Under the pieces are notes generated by a model, which made no database searches, was not told where the DNA came from, and worked only from the letters and a program-made list of their open reading frames with translations. Below, piece after piece: positions 7,296 through 15,874 of a stretch of DNA of 64,000 nucleotides. Numbering within the stretch: position 1 is the first letter of the stretch; each line of letters opens with the position of its first letter. Made by a program: the position numbers and the translations under genes. This DNA comes from Candidatus Saccharimonadota bacterium (lineage in GTDB: Bacteria > Patescibacteriota > Saccharimonadia > Saccharimonadales > Saccharimonadaceae): assembly GCA_017433245.1 (NCBI GenBank), contig JAFRHO010000009.1:62001-126000 (forward strand). The letters are read 5' to 3'.

Positions 7296-9764
7296 ATGCA
7301 AGAAGAATTTAGTGAAATTATGAATAAGTTGTCTGAGAATGCGAGATTTGCGCTCCAGAAGTCGGATTATTATGCAAAGCGATATAACAACGGCTATATG
7401 GGGACGGAACATTTGCTACTTGGTATTATGTCAATGGATAATTCGACGGGTGCGAAGATACTGCGTGAAGAGGGGGTGACCATGGAGGAAGTCGAGAAAG
7501 CTCTGAATAAGGTAGCGGTAGAAGTGCCGGGGTCGGATATGGCGATGATGTCGCTATCGGAGGCCGTGGTGTTGTCGCTTCGAATGGCGCAAAATTATAC
7601 GCGCGATCAGGGACTCACGGTGATTGGTACAGAGCATATACTATATGCACTGCTTAGCCAGCCGAATTCGCGGGCGGCTTTGATACTCACTGGGCTGAAG
7701 GTGGACAATGAGAAGGTGTTAGACGAAATCGAGAAGCTGGTCGAAGAGCAGACAAAAGATGAAAAGCTGAAGGCCGAGAAAGCTAAATATATGAACCGGA
7801 AGCAGCTGAAGTTTTTGACGCGGTACGGGAAAGATTTGACGGAAGAGGCGCGGCAGGGGCATCTTGATACGGTGATAGGCCGTGAGAATGAGATTGAACG
7901 CGTGGTGACGGTGTTGTCGCGGCGGACGAAGTCGAACCCGGTACTGATTGGTGAAGCTGGCGTAGGTAAGACAGCAATCGTAGAGGGGCTCGCGACCCGA
8001 ATTGCGAAGATGGAAGTGCCGGGGAATTTGATTGGTAAGCATATTTATCAGGTGGATTTGTCGTCGCTGGTGGCAGGGACGAAGTTCCGTGGGGAGTTTG
8101 AGGAGCGGATTAAGGGGGTGATTGATGAGGCGATTTCTGACGATTCGATATTGCTTTTTATTGATGAGATACATTTGCTATGTGGGGCGGGGTCAAGCGA
8201 AGGCTCGATGGATGCGGCAAATATTTTGAAGCCGGCGCTCGCGCGTAATACGATTAACTTGATTGGTGCGACGACTCTGGACGAGTATCGTAAAACGATC
8301 GAGAAGGACAAGGCTCTGAGCCGGCGGTTCCAGACGGTGATGGTGGAGGAGCCGAGCGCGGCGGTGACTTTGCGTATCTTAAAGGGGATTAAGCCGCATT
8401 ATGAGAAGCATCATGGGGTGGTAATACCGGATGCTTGTCTCGAGACAGCGATTACGATGGGGCAACGGTATATCAATGACAGGTTTATGCCGGATAAGGT
8501 GATTGATATTATCGATGAGGCGTCGGCGATTTGTAAAGTAGCGGCAGACAAAAAGGGTGGTAGTAAATACAAGAAGATGAAGATTGAGCTTACGACTCTC
8601 GAGAAAAAGATTGAGGAAGCGGCTGAAGCTGAGGATTACGAAAAGGCGGCGGAATATAAGACTGAGAGTGAGCGACTGAAAAAAGAGATTAAGAAACTTG
8701 AAAAATCCGGTGTGAAGGCAAATGTGAATCCGAAGCTAACTGAGGAGAATCTGGCGACAGCAGTGTCGCTCAAAACTGGAATTCCGGTGTCGAAAGTGCA
8801 TGGTAACGAAATGAAGATGTTACTACATCTAGAAGATGAGTTGAAAGAATCGGTGATTGGGCAGGATGAAGCGGTGGATGCAGTGGCGAAAGCAATTCGG
8901 CGTGGACGTAGCGGGATTACAGATTCTAGACGGCCGATTGGTTCGTTCTTGTTCATGGGACCGACGGGTGTGGGTAAGACGGAGCTGGCGCGGGTGATTG
9001 CGCGGGAAGTGTTTGGGGGTGAAAATGCGCTTGTGAAAATCGACATGTCGGAATTTGGTGAGAAACATAACGTATCGCGACTAGTGGGGGCGCCAGCGGG
9101 ATATATTGGTTATGATGATGGTGGGAAATTGACTGAGGCGGTGCGACGTAAGCCCTACTCGGTGGTGCTGTTTGACGAGATTGAAAAGGCGCATCCGGAT
9201 GTGTTTAATTTACTACTCCAGATTCTCGAAGATGGCGTGCTGACGGATGGGCAAGGGAATAAGATTAAGTTCAACAATACAATCGTGATACTGACGTCGA
9301 ACCTGGGGTCGGCGGATATGTACCGCGAATCGGAGCTCGGGTTTACGGCGAAGACGGCGAAGGACAAGAAAGCGCTGGAGCAGGAATACGAGGAGAATAA
9401 ATCGTATGCAATGAAGGCGCTCAAGAAGGTGATGCGACCGGAGCTGATAAATAGGCTAGATTCGATACTGGTGTTCCATGCTTTGACGCGAAAGAATGTG
9501 GAGCGGATATTTGATAATTTGATGGAAGATTTGAAGAAGCGGCTCGCGACGAAGGGGATTGGGCTAAAGGTGGATGAGTCGGCGAAGAAGCATTTGATTG
9601 ATGAAGGGTATGACCCGAAAAATGGCGCTCGCCCCTTAAGGCGGAAGATTGAGGAGGAAGTGGAGTCGCTGCTTTCGGAGGAAATTATCGCGGAGCATTT
9701 GAAGAAGGGTGATATACCAACTTTGAAATATGCCAATAAGAAGTATAAATTAGTAAAGGAGTAA
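7296..9764 (+). CDS. clpC: ClpC-type AAA+ unfoldase
   Basis: Unfolds and feeds protein substrates to ClpP. The 822-aa protein has an N-terminal Clp-N domain (~1-145), a first AAA+ module with Walker A GEAGVGKT near residue 219, a middle UVR-like coiled coil (~430-470, [15 protein letters not shown]), and a second AAA+ module with Walker A GPTGVGKT near 554. ELGF (~680) is the likely ClpP-docking loop. MQEEF at 7296 is chosen as start; an internal Met (residue 9, MNKLSENA) is an alternative. clpP follows after one base. A perfect CIRCE upstream puts the pair under HrcA, a class I heat-shock arrangement seen for clp genes in some other bacteria. Confidence 0.96.
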   Translation: MQEEFSEIMNKLSENARFALQKSDYYAKRYNNGYMGTEHLLLGIMSMDNSTGAKILREEGVTMEEVEKALNKVAVEVPGSDMAMMSLSEAVVLSLRMAQNYTRDQGLTVIGTEHILYALLSQPNSRAALILTGLKVDNEKVLDEIEKLVEEQTKDEKLKAEKAKYMNRKQLKFLTRYGKDLTEEARQGHLDTVIGRENEIERVVTVLSRRTKSNPVLIGEAGVGKTAIVEGLATRIAKMEVPGNLIGKHIYQVDLSSLVAGTKFRGEFEERIKGVIDEAISDDSILLFIDEIHLLCGAGSSEGSMDAANILKPALARNTINLIGATTLDEYRKTIEKDKALSRRFQTVMVEEPSAAVTLRILKGIKPHYEKHHGVVIPDACLETAITMGQRYINDRFMPDKVIDIIDEASAICKVAADKKGGSKYKKMKIELTTLEKKIEEAAEAEDYEKAAEYKTESERLKKEIKKLEKSGVKANVNPKLTEENLATAVSLKTGIPVSKVHGNEMKMLLHLEDELKESVIGQDEAVDAVAKAIRRGRSGITDSRRPIGSFLFMGPTGVGKTELARVIAREVFGGENALVKIDMSEFGEKHNVSRLVGAPAGYIGYDDGGKLTEAVRRKPYSVVLFDEIEKAHPDVFNLLLQILEDGVLTDGQGNKIKFNNTIVILTSNLGSADMYRESELGFTAKTAKDKKALEQEYEENKSYAMKALKKVMRPELINRLDSILVFHALTRKNVERIFDNLMEDLKKRLATKGIGLKVDESAKKHLIDEGYDPKNGARPLRRKIEEEVESLLSEEIIAEHLKKGDIPTLKYANKKYKLVKE

Positions 9765-9765
9765 T

Positions 9766-10350
9766 ATGACAAAAAATTATTTAGTACCTACGGTGGTGGA
9801 AGAGACAAATAAGGGGGAGAGGGCGTATGATATTTATTCGCGTCTTTTAAACGATCGGATTGTGTTCCTGGGGGAAGATGTGAATTCGCATACGGCGAAT
9901 TTAGTGGTGGCACAGCTACTATATCTTGCGCATGAAGACCCGAAGAAACCGATTAAGCTATATATTAATTCGCCTGGTGGATCGGTGTATGATGGACTCG
10001 CGATTATTGATACGATGAATTATATTGAGCCGGATGTAGAGACGATTGGAATTGGACTGCAAGCGTCGATGGGGGCGATGTTGCTATCGTCTGGTGCGAA
10101 GGGTAAGCGCTATTGTTTGCCAAATGCGAGGATTATGATTCATCAGCCGTCGTCCGGTACGGAGGGGAAGATTACGGATCAAGAAATAATGCTACGCGAA
10201 GGGGTGTTCCTGAAGAAGCGTCTCGCGGAGATATTTGCGAAGAATACGGGGAAGTCGCTCTCTCAAGTGGAGAAAGATATGGACCGCGATAATTGGATGA
10301 GTGCGGAAGAAGCAAAGAATTACGGGATTATTGACGAAATAATCAAATAA
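9766..10350 (+). CDS. clpP: ATP-dependent Clp protease proteolytic subunit
   Basis: Serine peptidase that forms the tetradecameric chamber docked by ClpC. 194 aa with little or no propeptide. The catalytic triad is visible: Ser101 in LQASMGAM, His126 in MIHQPSS, and Asp175 in DMDRDNWM, at the usual family spacing. An AAAGGAG RBS sits inside the end of clpC, and one base separates the genes, indicating co-expression from the CIRCE promoter. Confidence 0.97.
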   Translation: MTKNYLVPTVVEETNKGERAYDIYSRLLNDRIVFLGEDVNSHTANLVVAQLLYLAHEDPKKPIKLYINSPGGSVYDGLAIIDTMNYIEPDVETIGIGLQASMGAMLLSSGAKGKRYCLPNARIMIHQPSSGTEGKITDQEIMLREGVFLKKRLAEIFAKNTGKSLSQVEKDMDRDNWMSAEEAKNYGIIDEIIK

Positions 10351-10362
10351 GCATTGATTTGG

Positions 10363-10393
10363 AATTATACCATATATTATATATGGTATAATT
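10363..10393. repeat. Perfect 14-bp-arm palindrome over the rnhA promoter
   Basis: Arms 10363-10376 and 10380-10393 are exact reverse complements around a 3-bp centre. Each arm contains TGGTATAAT read outwards, so the -10 of rnhA is mirrored by an identical -10 on the opposite strand. It may act as an AT-rich hairpin at the end of the clpP transcript, as an operator, or as a divergent promoter. Confidence 0.8.
10384..10392 (+). promoter_or_regulatory. Extended -10 promoter of rnhA (leaderless)
   Basis: TGGTATAAT ends 6 nt before the ATG at 10399. Confidence 0.75.
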
Positions 10394-10398
10394 TTGGT

Positions 10399-10827
10399 AT
10401 GAAGATATTATGGACTGATGGTAGTGCGAGCCCGAATCCGGGGCCGGGAGGATATGCAGTGCTTGAGGTGGTTGATGGTGAGGCGAAGCCGGTGGTGCTA
10501 GGACGAGAGGCGAAATCGTCGAATATTCGGATGGAGGGGTGTGCCATGATTGCGGCGATTAAATATGCGGGTGAGGATGGGTGTGAGATTCATTCGGATT
10601 CGGAGTTTTGGATTAATGTGTTAACGAAATGGGCGCCGACTTGGCAAGCGAATGGGTGGAAGAAGAAGACTGGGCCGATTAAGAATCTGGAAATCGTGCA
10701 GGAATTATATGGTCTGTATTGCAAATATCCGGTAAAACTGGTGTGGGTGCGAGGGCATGCGGGGACAGAGTATAATGAATTGGCGGATGAGTGGGCAAAT
10801 AAGGCACGAAAAGGTGTTGTGTTGTAA
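10399..10827 (+). CDS. rnhA: Ribonuclease HI
   Basis: Degrades the RNA strand of RNA-DNA hybrids (primer and R-loop removal). 142 aa. The four acidic active-site residues sit in LWTDGSASPNPGPGG (Asp7), the RMEGCAM glutamate, the HSDSEFW aspartate and the NELADEWAN aspartate. A longer frame starts at 10354, but that region is the promoter and palindrome. The ATG at 10399, 6 nt after the -10 box, matches the family N-terminus and is chosen. Confidence 0.95.
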   Translation: MKILWTDGSASPNPGPGGYAVLEVVDGEAKPVVLGREAKSSNIRMEGCAMIAAIKYAGEDGCEIHSDSEFWINVLTKWAPTWQANGWKKKTGPIKNLEIVQELYGLYCKYPVKLVWVRGHAGTEYNELADEWANKARKGVVL

Positions 10828-10838
10828 AAATTACAACA
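10820..10838. repeat. 19-bp palindrome, copy 1
   Basis: TGTTGTAA-AAA-TTACAACA, beginning in the last codons of rnhA and ending 9 bp upstream of the -35 of the next gene. An identical 19-mer lies at 20157-20175. It resembles an operator for a dimeric repressor; no regulator is assigned. Confidence 0.7.
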
Positions 10839-10847
10839 TTTATAATG

Positions 10848-10877
10848 TTGACTTCAAGGAGATAGGTAGCCTATAAT
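10848..10877 (+). promoter_or_regulatory. Promoter of surface protein 1 (leaderless)
   Basis: TTGACT (10848-10853), 18-bp spacer, TATAAT (10872-10877), ending 7 nt before the ATG. Confidence 0.8.
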
Positions 10878-10884
10878 TATAAGC

Positions 10885-12840
10885 ATGAGAAGCATAAGAA
10901 CTTATGCGTTTTTGTATGTTGCGCTATTTGCGGTAATGTTTAATGGTGTTTTGCTGTGCCTTTTTGCTTTTGCTGATGATTCTGCTGTTACAGTTACTAC
11001 TATTACCGTTCCGGTTGCTTGTACATTACGTGGTACTGGTACAGCTCATTCGGCTACTCTTTCCCCAAACACTTATTCTGGGGCAAATGGTAGCGAATAC
11101 GAGGATGGCATTGGTAAAACTACTCTTACTGCGATTTGCAATGACGATAATGGGTTTTCCATTTACGCGATTGGATATACTGGTAACTCGTATATTAGCG
11201 AGAATCATACTAAACTAATTGGTAATGACCTGGGTGGCATTATTTCTACTAAAGTTTATGAATCTGGTGATAGTGTTTCGAATTGGTCTATGAAACTAAC
11301 TAAAGTTACTTATGTTACTGAGTCATATAATCCACATAATCTCACTTTAACCACTGGCTATGATTCTTGGCATGTAATACCGGATACTTATACTAAAGTA
11401 GCACAATATAAAGCCAATACTGGTTCCTCTACTACCGATACTACATTAGGAGTTAAACTAGAAACTACTTATGCAGCGTTTATAGCATCTAATCAACCAG
11501 CCGATACTTATGTAGGGCAAGTTAAATACACTATGGTACACCCTTATAACGAAGAGGCATTACAGCCACAGATTACAGAATCTGGTTGTATTAGATATTA
11601 TAAAAATGGTGGTAATGTTGAGGGTACCATGGGCTGCCAGCCGGTTTCAGCATCTGCTACTAACGTAACTCTTCTCGCTTCTAATTATTCCCGTCAAGGT
11701 TATGGGTTTGCTGGCTGGAGTGATGTATATGATTATGAAGTAAACTCTAATGCTCATTTTTATGGCCCTAATGAAGAGATTAGTTTTGAAGCGGGGACAT
11801 ATAGTGGTTCGAACCCTGGTTTGTCTCTTTATGCTGTATGGATAAAGTCGCAAGGATATTTGCAGGATTCAGCTAAGGTAGCAGCTTTGTGTGGCGCAGG
11901 ACAAGATAGTTTAGATTCGGTAGTATTTAGTGTTGATCCAAATAATCAGGATGATTGGTCTATTACTGCTGGATTGAGCAGTGTTACTGCGCTAACCGAT
12001 ACTCGCGATAATGAAACATATGCAGTTGCTAAGTTAAGTGATGGTAATTGTTGGATGATAGAGAATTTAAGATTGTCGAATAAACATCAGGAAAATGGCG
12101 TTACGGTTCCAACAGTTTTAACGTTAGCTAATACCAATAATCCATTAAATGATGGGGTGAATGTTACATTGAAGCACAATTATACTGATACTGAAACCTA
12201 TTCTACTCTTTCGGCTTCGTCTGACGTTATATATAATGAAACTACTGCTCCTGAGGGTTGGTGCAATACAATTTCGGCGGAGTGCATCGATCAATCTCGT
12301 ATTAGAACTGATAATACTACAGATAGGGCATCAAACCCTACGGACAATTTTTATACAAATCTTTATGGCTATGGCAATTATTATAATTGGTATTCCGCTA
12401 CTGCTGGGAGGGGTACTTATAGTAAACTAAATAGTAGTACGGAGGGTGATTTGTGCCCATATGGTTGGCATTTACCTACTGGTACTGGTTCTGGTGAATT
12501 TGGTTTACTTAGTAATAGCTTGGGCGGGCCGAAGAATGCCAATAATGTGGCGGTAACAATGATTAATGGTTCTACTACTCCGACAAATACTGTAATGTTG
12601 CAAAGATTGCGTCATTTTCCTAATAATATAGTGTATTCTGGTAGTTGGAGTGTAGACAATAGCACTACTATTGGGTTTCGCGGTTCGTCTGGTGCATATT
12701 GGTCATCTACGGCTACTACAAGTAATAATGGTATTGCGTACTATTTTGACTATCTAGGAAGCGCTGTTTATCCTGGTACGCGGGGCTATAGAAATAAGTT
12801 TGCCGCCATGACGGTGCGCTGTATTACTTCGGGTATGTAG
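10885..12840 (+). CDS. Secreted surface protein 1 (InlB-like repeat, FISUMP-like C-terminus)
   Basis: A 651-aa exported protein, one of three paralogs in the window. It has a signal or anchor segment (~5-30), a conserved N-terminal domain with TATLSPNTYSGA-type motifs (~35-110), a second conserved segment (TKVAQYKANTGSS...QVKYTMVHPYN), an InlB/Listeria-Bacteroides-type repeat (YGFAGWSD...LSLYAVW, ~295-350), and a C-terminal Fibrobacter-major-paralogous-like domain (NCWMIENLRL ... GYGNYYNW ... WHLPTG ... YWSSTA). Unlike the paralogs at 15875 and 56486, its 3' end is AT-rich like the rest of the gene and lacks their GC-rich cassette. A role in host contact is inferred. The 19-bp palindrome is just upstream of its promoter. 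Confidence 0.85.
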   Translation: MRSIRTYAFLYVALFAVMFNGVLLCLFAFADDSAVTVTTITVPVACTLRGTGTAHSATLSPNTYSGANGSEYEDGIGKTTLTAICNDDNGFSIYAIGYTGNSYISENHTKLIGNDLGGIISTKVYESGDSVSNWSMKLTKVTYVTESYNPHNLTLTTGYDSWHVIPDTYTKVAQYKANTGSSTTDTTLGVKLETTYAAFIASNQPADTYVGQVKYTMVHPYNEEALQPQITESGCIRYYKNGGNVEGTMGCQPVSASATNVTLLASNYSRQGYGFAGWSDVYDYEVNSNAHFYGPNEEISFEAGTYSGSNPGLSLYAVWIKSQGYLQDSAKVAALCGAGQDSLDSVVFSVDPNNQDDWSITAGLSSVTALTDTRDNETYAVAKLSDGNCWMIENLRLSNKHQENGVTVPTVLTLANTNNPLNDGVNVTLKHNYTDTETYSTLSASSDVIYNETTAPEGWCNTISAECIDQSRIRTDNTTDRASNPTDNFYTNLYGYGNYYNWYSATAGRGTYSKLNSSTEGDLCPYGWHLPTGTGSGEFGLLSNSLGGPKNANNVAVTMINGSTTPTNTVMLQRLRHFPNNIVYSGSWSVDNSTTIGFRGSSGAYWSSTATTSNNGIAYYFDYLGSAVYPGTRGYRNKFAAMTVRCITSGM

Positions 12841-12842
12841 TG

Positions 12843-12851
12843 TGATATAAT
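12843..12851 (+). promoter_or_regulatory. Extended -10 promoter of tyrS (leaderless)
   Basis: TGATATAAT begins 2 bp after the stop codon of surface protein 1 and ends 6 nt before the tyrS ATG. Confidence 0.78.
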
Positions 12852-12857
12852 GGGGGT

Positions 12858-14093
12858 ATGAAGTTATCAGAAGAATTAGTTTATCGGGGGTTTAAGGCGG
12901 AGACGACGCTTGAGGATCCGTCGGAACTAGATAATAGAGAATCGAAAAAGTTTTATTGGGGGGCGGATCCGTCGGCAGATTCACTGACGATTGGGAACCT
13001 CGCGGCGCTGATGATGTGCGCGTGTTTTGTGCGGCATGGGTATGAGCCGGTACTCTTAGTAGGTGGGGCAACGGGGCAGATTGGGGATCCGAAGGAAAAC
13101 GGTGAGCGGGAACTGAAATCGCTTGAAGAGGTAGAACATAATAAGCAATGTATTAAGGCGCAAATTGAAAAAGTAGTGAATGCGGATAATGTTGTAATGG
13201 TAGACAATTATGACTGGTTCAAGGATATGAAGTATCTTGATTTTCTGCGTGAGGTCGGGAAAGCGTTTTCGATGACGCAACTCTTAGATAGGCAATTTGT
13301 GCAGAATCGGATTGGCGAAGGTGGATCGGGGATTTCGTATGCGGAGTTCTCGTATACTTTGATTCAGGGGTATGATTTCTTGCATCTATATCGTGAATAT
13401 GGAGTGGATTTGCAACTTTGTGGGGCGGATCAGTATGGTAACTGTACGTCGGGTATTCATTTGATTAAGCGGTTGGAGGATGCTTCGGCAGATGTGTGGT
13501 CGACGCCACTTATCATTGACCCGGTGACAGGGCGGAAGTTTGGCAAGTCTGAGGGAAATGCGGTATGGTTGGCGTCGTCAGATAATGGTGGCGGGAATTA
13601 TACGTCGATATTTGATTTTTATCAGTTCTGGCTGAATCAGCCGGATGAAGCGGTGGAGTATTTGATTAAGATTTATACGTTGCTGGAAAAGGAAGAGATT
13701 GAAAAGATTCTGGCGAAACATAAGGAAGCGCCGGAGAAAAGGTTGGCGCAGAGGGCACTGGCGCAGGGGGCGACAGAAGTGGTGCATGGTGCCAAGGCGG
13801 CGGAGGCGATAGAAAACCTGACGGCGATGCTATTTGATAAGGCGACGAATTTTGCGGAGTTTTCCGAAGATGAAATTCTGGAATTTGCGAAGTACTTGCC
13901 AGTGGAGAAGAAGGGGGCGCAGCTAGTGGATGCACTTGTAAATCATGGCCTCGCGGAGTCGAAGAAGAAGGCGCGGGAATTCTTGGCACAAGGTGCAATT
14001 ACGATTAATGGCGAGAAAGTGCGTGAGGATGTGGCGGTGAATCAGACGGCGATTGTGAAGAAGGGAAAGAATAAGTTCTTGGTAATCAAATGA
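12858..14093 (+). CDS. tyrS: Tyrosyl-tRNA synthetase
   Basis: Class I synthetase charging tRNA-Tyr. 411 aa with the HIGH-like motif as SLTIGNL (residues 41-47), the YGADQYGN-type tyrosine pocket as LCGADQYGN, the KMSKS motif as KFGKS (227-231), and a C-terminal S4 RNA-binding domain (ESKKKAREFLAQGAITING). The ATG is 6 nt from the -10, hence leaderless. Its last bases overlap the start of the next gene (ATGA), so the downstream methyltransferase and rpmA are probably co-transcribed. Confidence 0.96.
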   Translation: MKLSEELVYRGFKAETTLEDPSELDNRESKKFYWGADPSADSLTIGNLAALMMCACFVRHGYEPVLLVGGATGQIGDPKENGERELKSLEEVEHNKQCIKAQIEKVVNADNVVMVDNYDWFKDMKYLDFLREVGKAFSMTQLLDRQFVQNRIGEGGSGISYAEFSYTLIQGYDFLHLYREYGVDLQLCGADQYGNCTSGIHLIKRLEDASADVWSTPLIIDPVTGRKFGKSEGNAVWLASSDNGGGNYTSIFDFYQFWLNQPDEAVEYLIKIYTLLEKEEIEKILAKHKEAPEKRLAQRALAQGATEVVHGAKAAEAIENLTAMLFDKATNFAEFSEDEILEFAKYLPVEKKGAQLVDALVNHGLAESKKKAREFLAQGAITINGEKVREDVAVNQTAIVKKGKNKFLVIK

Positions 14094-15340
14094 AATATCT
14101 AGCAGTGTTGGGGCGACAGCCGGAAATATCGATTGCGGAGCTTGAAGCCTTGAGCGGTGTGGAGTGGCATCAAGTGCCTTTCTCGGGTCGCTCCTCGCGC
14201 CCGTCTTCACGGGGTTCGTCGCTAAGTCCTCGTAGCGACTGCGGAATCCCCTCGAAAAGCATTTCAATGCCACTCTATATCGATCAGCTTGGTGGGGTAG
14301 TGAAGCTTGCAATTGAAATGGACCAAAGGCCGTTGGAATACTTGCAAGGATTACCAGAGGGGAAGATTACGCTTGGGTTGAGTGATTATTCTAAAGTGGC
14401 GTCACGAAAATCGGCAAGTCAGGAGGCACTTAAGCTGAAGAAGATTTTGGTGCGACATGGACGCAGCGTGCGGGTGGTGGAGAATAAGGATGCGGTCCTT
14501 TCGACGGCGACGTCGCTTCATAATGGACTTGGTGGTAAGAATGAGCGGAAAGTGGAACTGATTAAACTAGATGATGCGTGGTATCGGGTGATTGGAGTGC
14601 AAGATATTGACGCATATGCGAAACGTGACCAGGCGCGGCCGGCGCGGGATGCGAAGGTTGGAATGCTCCCGCCGAAATTGGCACAAATATTGATTAACTT
14701 GTGCGGACCGCTTGAGCCTAGTGCGACGGTGTTAGATCCGTTTTGTGGAACCGGAGTGGTTTTACAAGAAGCGCTTCTAATGGGGTGCCGAGCGTATGGA
14801 ACGGATATTAACGAAAGGATGATTGAATACAGCAAAAGAAATCTTGATTGGCTAATGGGAGACGGAAATAGCCATTTCGAGGGAGTCCGGAGCCTGGCAA
14901 GGCGAGGGGTAGCGCCAGCCGCCCGTGGCGACGGGCCGGCTGGACGCGCCCCGAGAAATGGACTATTTCGTCTCTCGGTGGGTGATGCGACTTCTTTTCA
15001 CTGGGAGCAGCCTATCGACGCGGTGGCATGTGAAGGGTATCTTGGGAAGCCGTTTTCGCAGATACCATCAGATATGGCATTGAAGGAGCAGAAGCAGGAA
15101 TGTGGGGCAATAGTGAGAGGGTTTCTCAAGAATTTGGCGGGGCAGATTAAATCGGGGACGCCAGTGGTAATAGCGGTGCCGGCGTGGTTGAGGCCGGACG
15201 AGTCATATGAAAGGCTTGATATTATTGACGAAATCGAAGATATGGGGTATAATGTTGATAATAAAACGCGAGAGGGGCTACTTTACCATCGAGATGGTCA
15301 GGTCGTCGCGAGAGATATATTAATTTTAAGGAAAAAGTAA
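14090..15340 (+). CDS. Trm11-like tRNA guanine-N2 methyltransferase with two inserted elements
   Basis: A 416-aa SAM-dependent methyltransferase. The N-terminus (KYLAVLGRQPEISIAELEAL) and the Rossmann motif VLDPFCGTGVVLQEAL (~213-228) match the TRM11 family, which methylates tRNA guanosine at N2. The usual DPPY catalytic motif is replaced by ACEGYLG, so activity may differ. Two stretches do not fit the family: residues ~28-62 and ~258-295, low-complexity Arg/Ser/Gly/Pro peptides encoded by GC-rich palindromic DNA (14162-14275 and 14859-14974). Both lie in frame and in expected surface loops. The gene overlaps tyrS by 4 bp, and its stop directly abuts the rpmA ATG. Confidence 0.8.
   Translation: MKYLAVLGRQPEISIAELEALSGVEWHQVPFSGRSSRPSSRGSSLSPRSDCGIPSKSISMPLYIDQLGGVVKLAIEMDQRPLEYLQGLPEGKITLGLSDYSKVASRKSASQEALKLKKILVRHGRSVRVVENKDAVLSTATSLHNGLGGKNERKVELIKLDDAWYRVIGVQDIDAYAKRDQARPARDAKVGMLPPKLAQILINLCGPLEPSATVLDPFCGTGVVLQEALLMGCRAYGTDINERMIEYSKRNLDWLMGDGNSHFEGVRSLARRGVAPAARGDGPAGRAPRNGLFRLSVGDATSFHWEQPIDAVACEGYLGKPFSQIPSDMALKEQKQECGAIVRGFLKNLAGQIKSGTPVVIAVPAWLRPDESYERLDIIDEIEDMGYNVDNKTREGLLYHRDGQVVARDILILRKK
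14162..14275. repeat. In-frame palindromic element, copy A
   Basis: The ends GAGTGGCAT / ATGCCACTC are exact inverted repeats, continuing imperfectly inward to a CTCGGG ... CCCCTCG core that also contains a GTCGCTA/TAGCGAC hairpin. Its orientation is opposite to copies B and C. It codes for residues ~25-62 of the methyltransferase without disrupting the frame. Confidence 0.75.
14859..14974. repeat. In-frame palindromic element, copy B
   Basis: The ends GAGACG / CGTCTC continue as a long imperfect inverted repeat (AAATAG, CCATTTC) to the core TTCGAGGG ... CCCCGAGA. The core closely matches copy C in rarA, both in DNA and in encoded peptide (FEGVRSLARR / FEGIRSLTRR, GDGPAGRAPR in both), while the outermost arms differ between the copies. 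Confidence 0.8.
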
Positions 15341-15613
15341 ATGTCACACGTAAAAGCTGGCGGTACCGCCAAAAACGTCCATAACAATGCTGGTCAGCGC
15401 CTTGGCGTGAAGCGTTTTGGTGGACAGAAAGTTAAGAACGGTGAGGTATTAGTACGTCAGACTGGCGCTACAAAGCTGGCTGGTCCTGGCACTTATATGT
15501 CACGCAATTTCACGATTCATGCGGCGAAGGATGGCGTAGTCACCTTCGTGAAGACGAAGAAAACGCATTTTTCGGGCAAATCGTTGCCGAGAGTTCGCGT
15601 AGAAGTACGCTAA
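15341..15613 (+). CDS. rpmA: 50S ribosomal protein L27
   Basis: A 90-aa protein near the peptidyl transferase centre. The sequence SHVKAGGTAKNVHNNAGQRLG is diagnostic, and there is no cleavable N-terminal extension of the Firmicutes kind. It starts directly after the methyltransferase stop with an AAGGA RBS inside that gene. The usual partner rplU (L21) is not adjacent. A terminator follows. Confidence 0.97.
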   Translation: MSHVKAGGTAKNVHNNAGQRLGVKRFGGQKVKNGEVLVRQTGATKLAGPGTYMSRNFTIHAAKDGVVTFVKTKKTHFSGKSLPRVRVEVR

Positions 15614-15620
15614 GTATTAG

Positions 15621-15653
15621 AAAATCCGTCTCTGTATAGTGACGGATTTTTTG
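15621..15653 (+). terminator. Intrinsic terminator after rpmA
   Basis: AAATCCGTC / GACGGATTT stem with a 10-nt loop and a run of T. Confidence 0.9.
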
Positions 15654-15662
15654 ACTAGGTGA

Positions 15663-15690
15663 TTGACGTTTTTTAGTTTATGGATATAAT
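15663..15690 (+). promoter_or_regulatory. Promoter of a very short transcript
   Basis: TTGACG (15663-15668), 16-bp spacer, TATAAT (15685-15690). Start expected near 15697. Confidence 0.65.
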
Positions 15691-15696
15691 AGTTTT

Positions 15697-15749
15697 TTAA
15701 TAGAAACTCCCGAAAGTTGCTAGTCTTCTACTCCGGAGTTTCTTTTTTT
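15697..15749 (+). ncRNA. Candidate ~50-nt RNA or attenuator
   Basis: Begins about 7 nt after a good promoter and consists almost entirely of a hairpin (AGAAACTCC / GGAGTTTCT, 24-nt loop) followed by seven T. It would make a tiny terminated RNA, or serve as an attenuator whose read-through reaches surface protein 2. No family recognised. Confidence 0.45.
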
Positions 15750-15811
15750 GTTTCATCGTGGAAAGGTGGGTGGAAGATGGCTGAAAAAAGAGGCTAGACT
15801 TATGATGCTTG

Positions 15812-15820
15812 TGGTATAAT
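15812..15820 (+). promoter_or_regulatory. Extended -10 promoter of surface protein 2
   Basis: TGGTATAAT with no good -35. It leaves a ~48-nt leader before the chosen ATG at 15875. Confidence 0.65.
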
Positions 15821-15874
15821 GGAGATAGGATTGTGATTAAAAGGTTCATTGCGAACAAAAATGGAATAGCTTAT

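Noticed and set aside
10354-10398. N-terminal extension of RNase HI
   Set aside because: The bases form the palindrome and -10 box; the homologous N-terminus starts at 10399.
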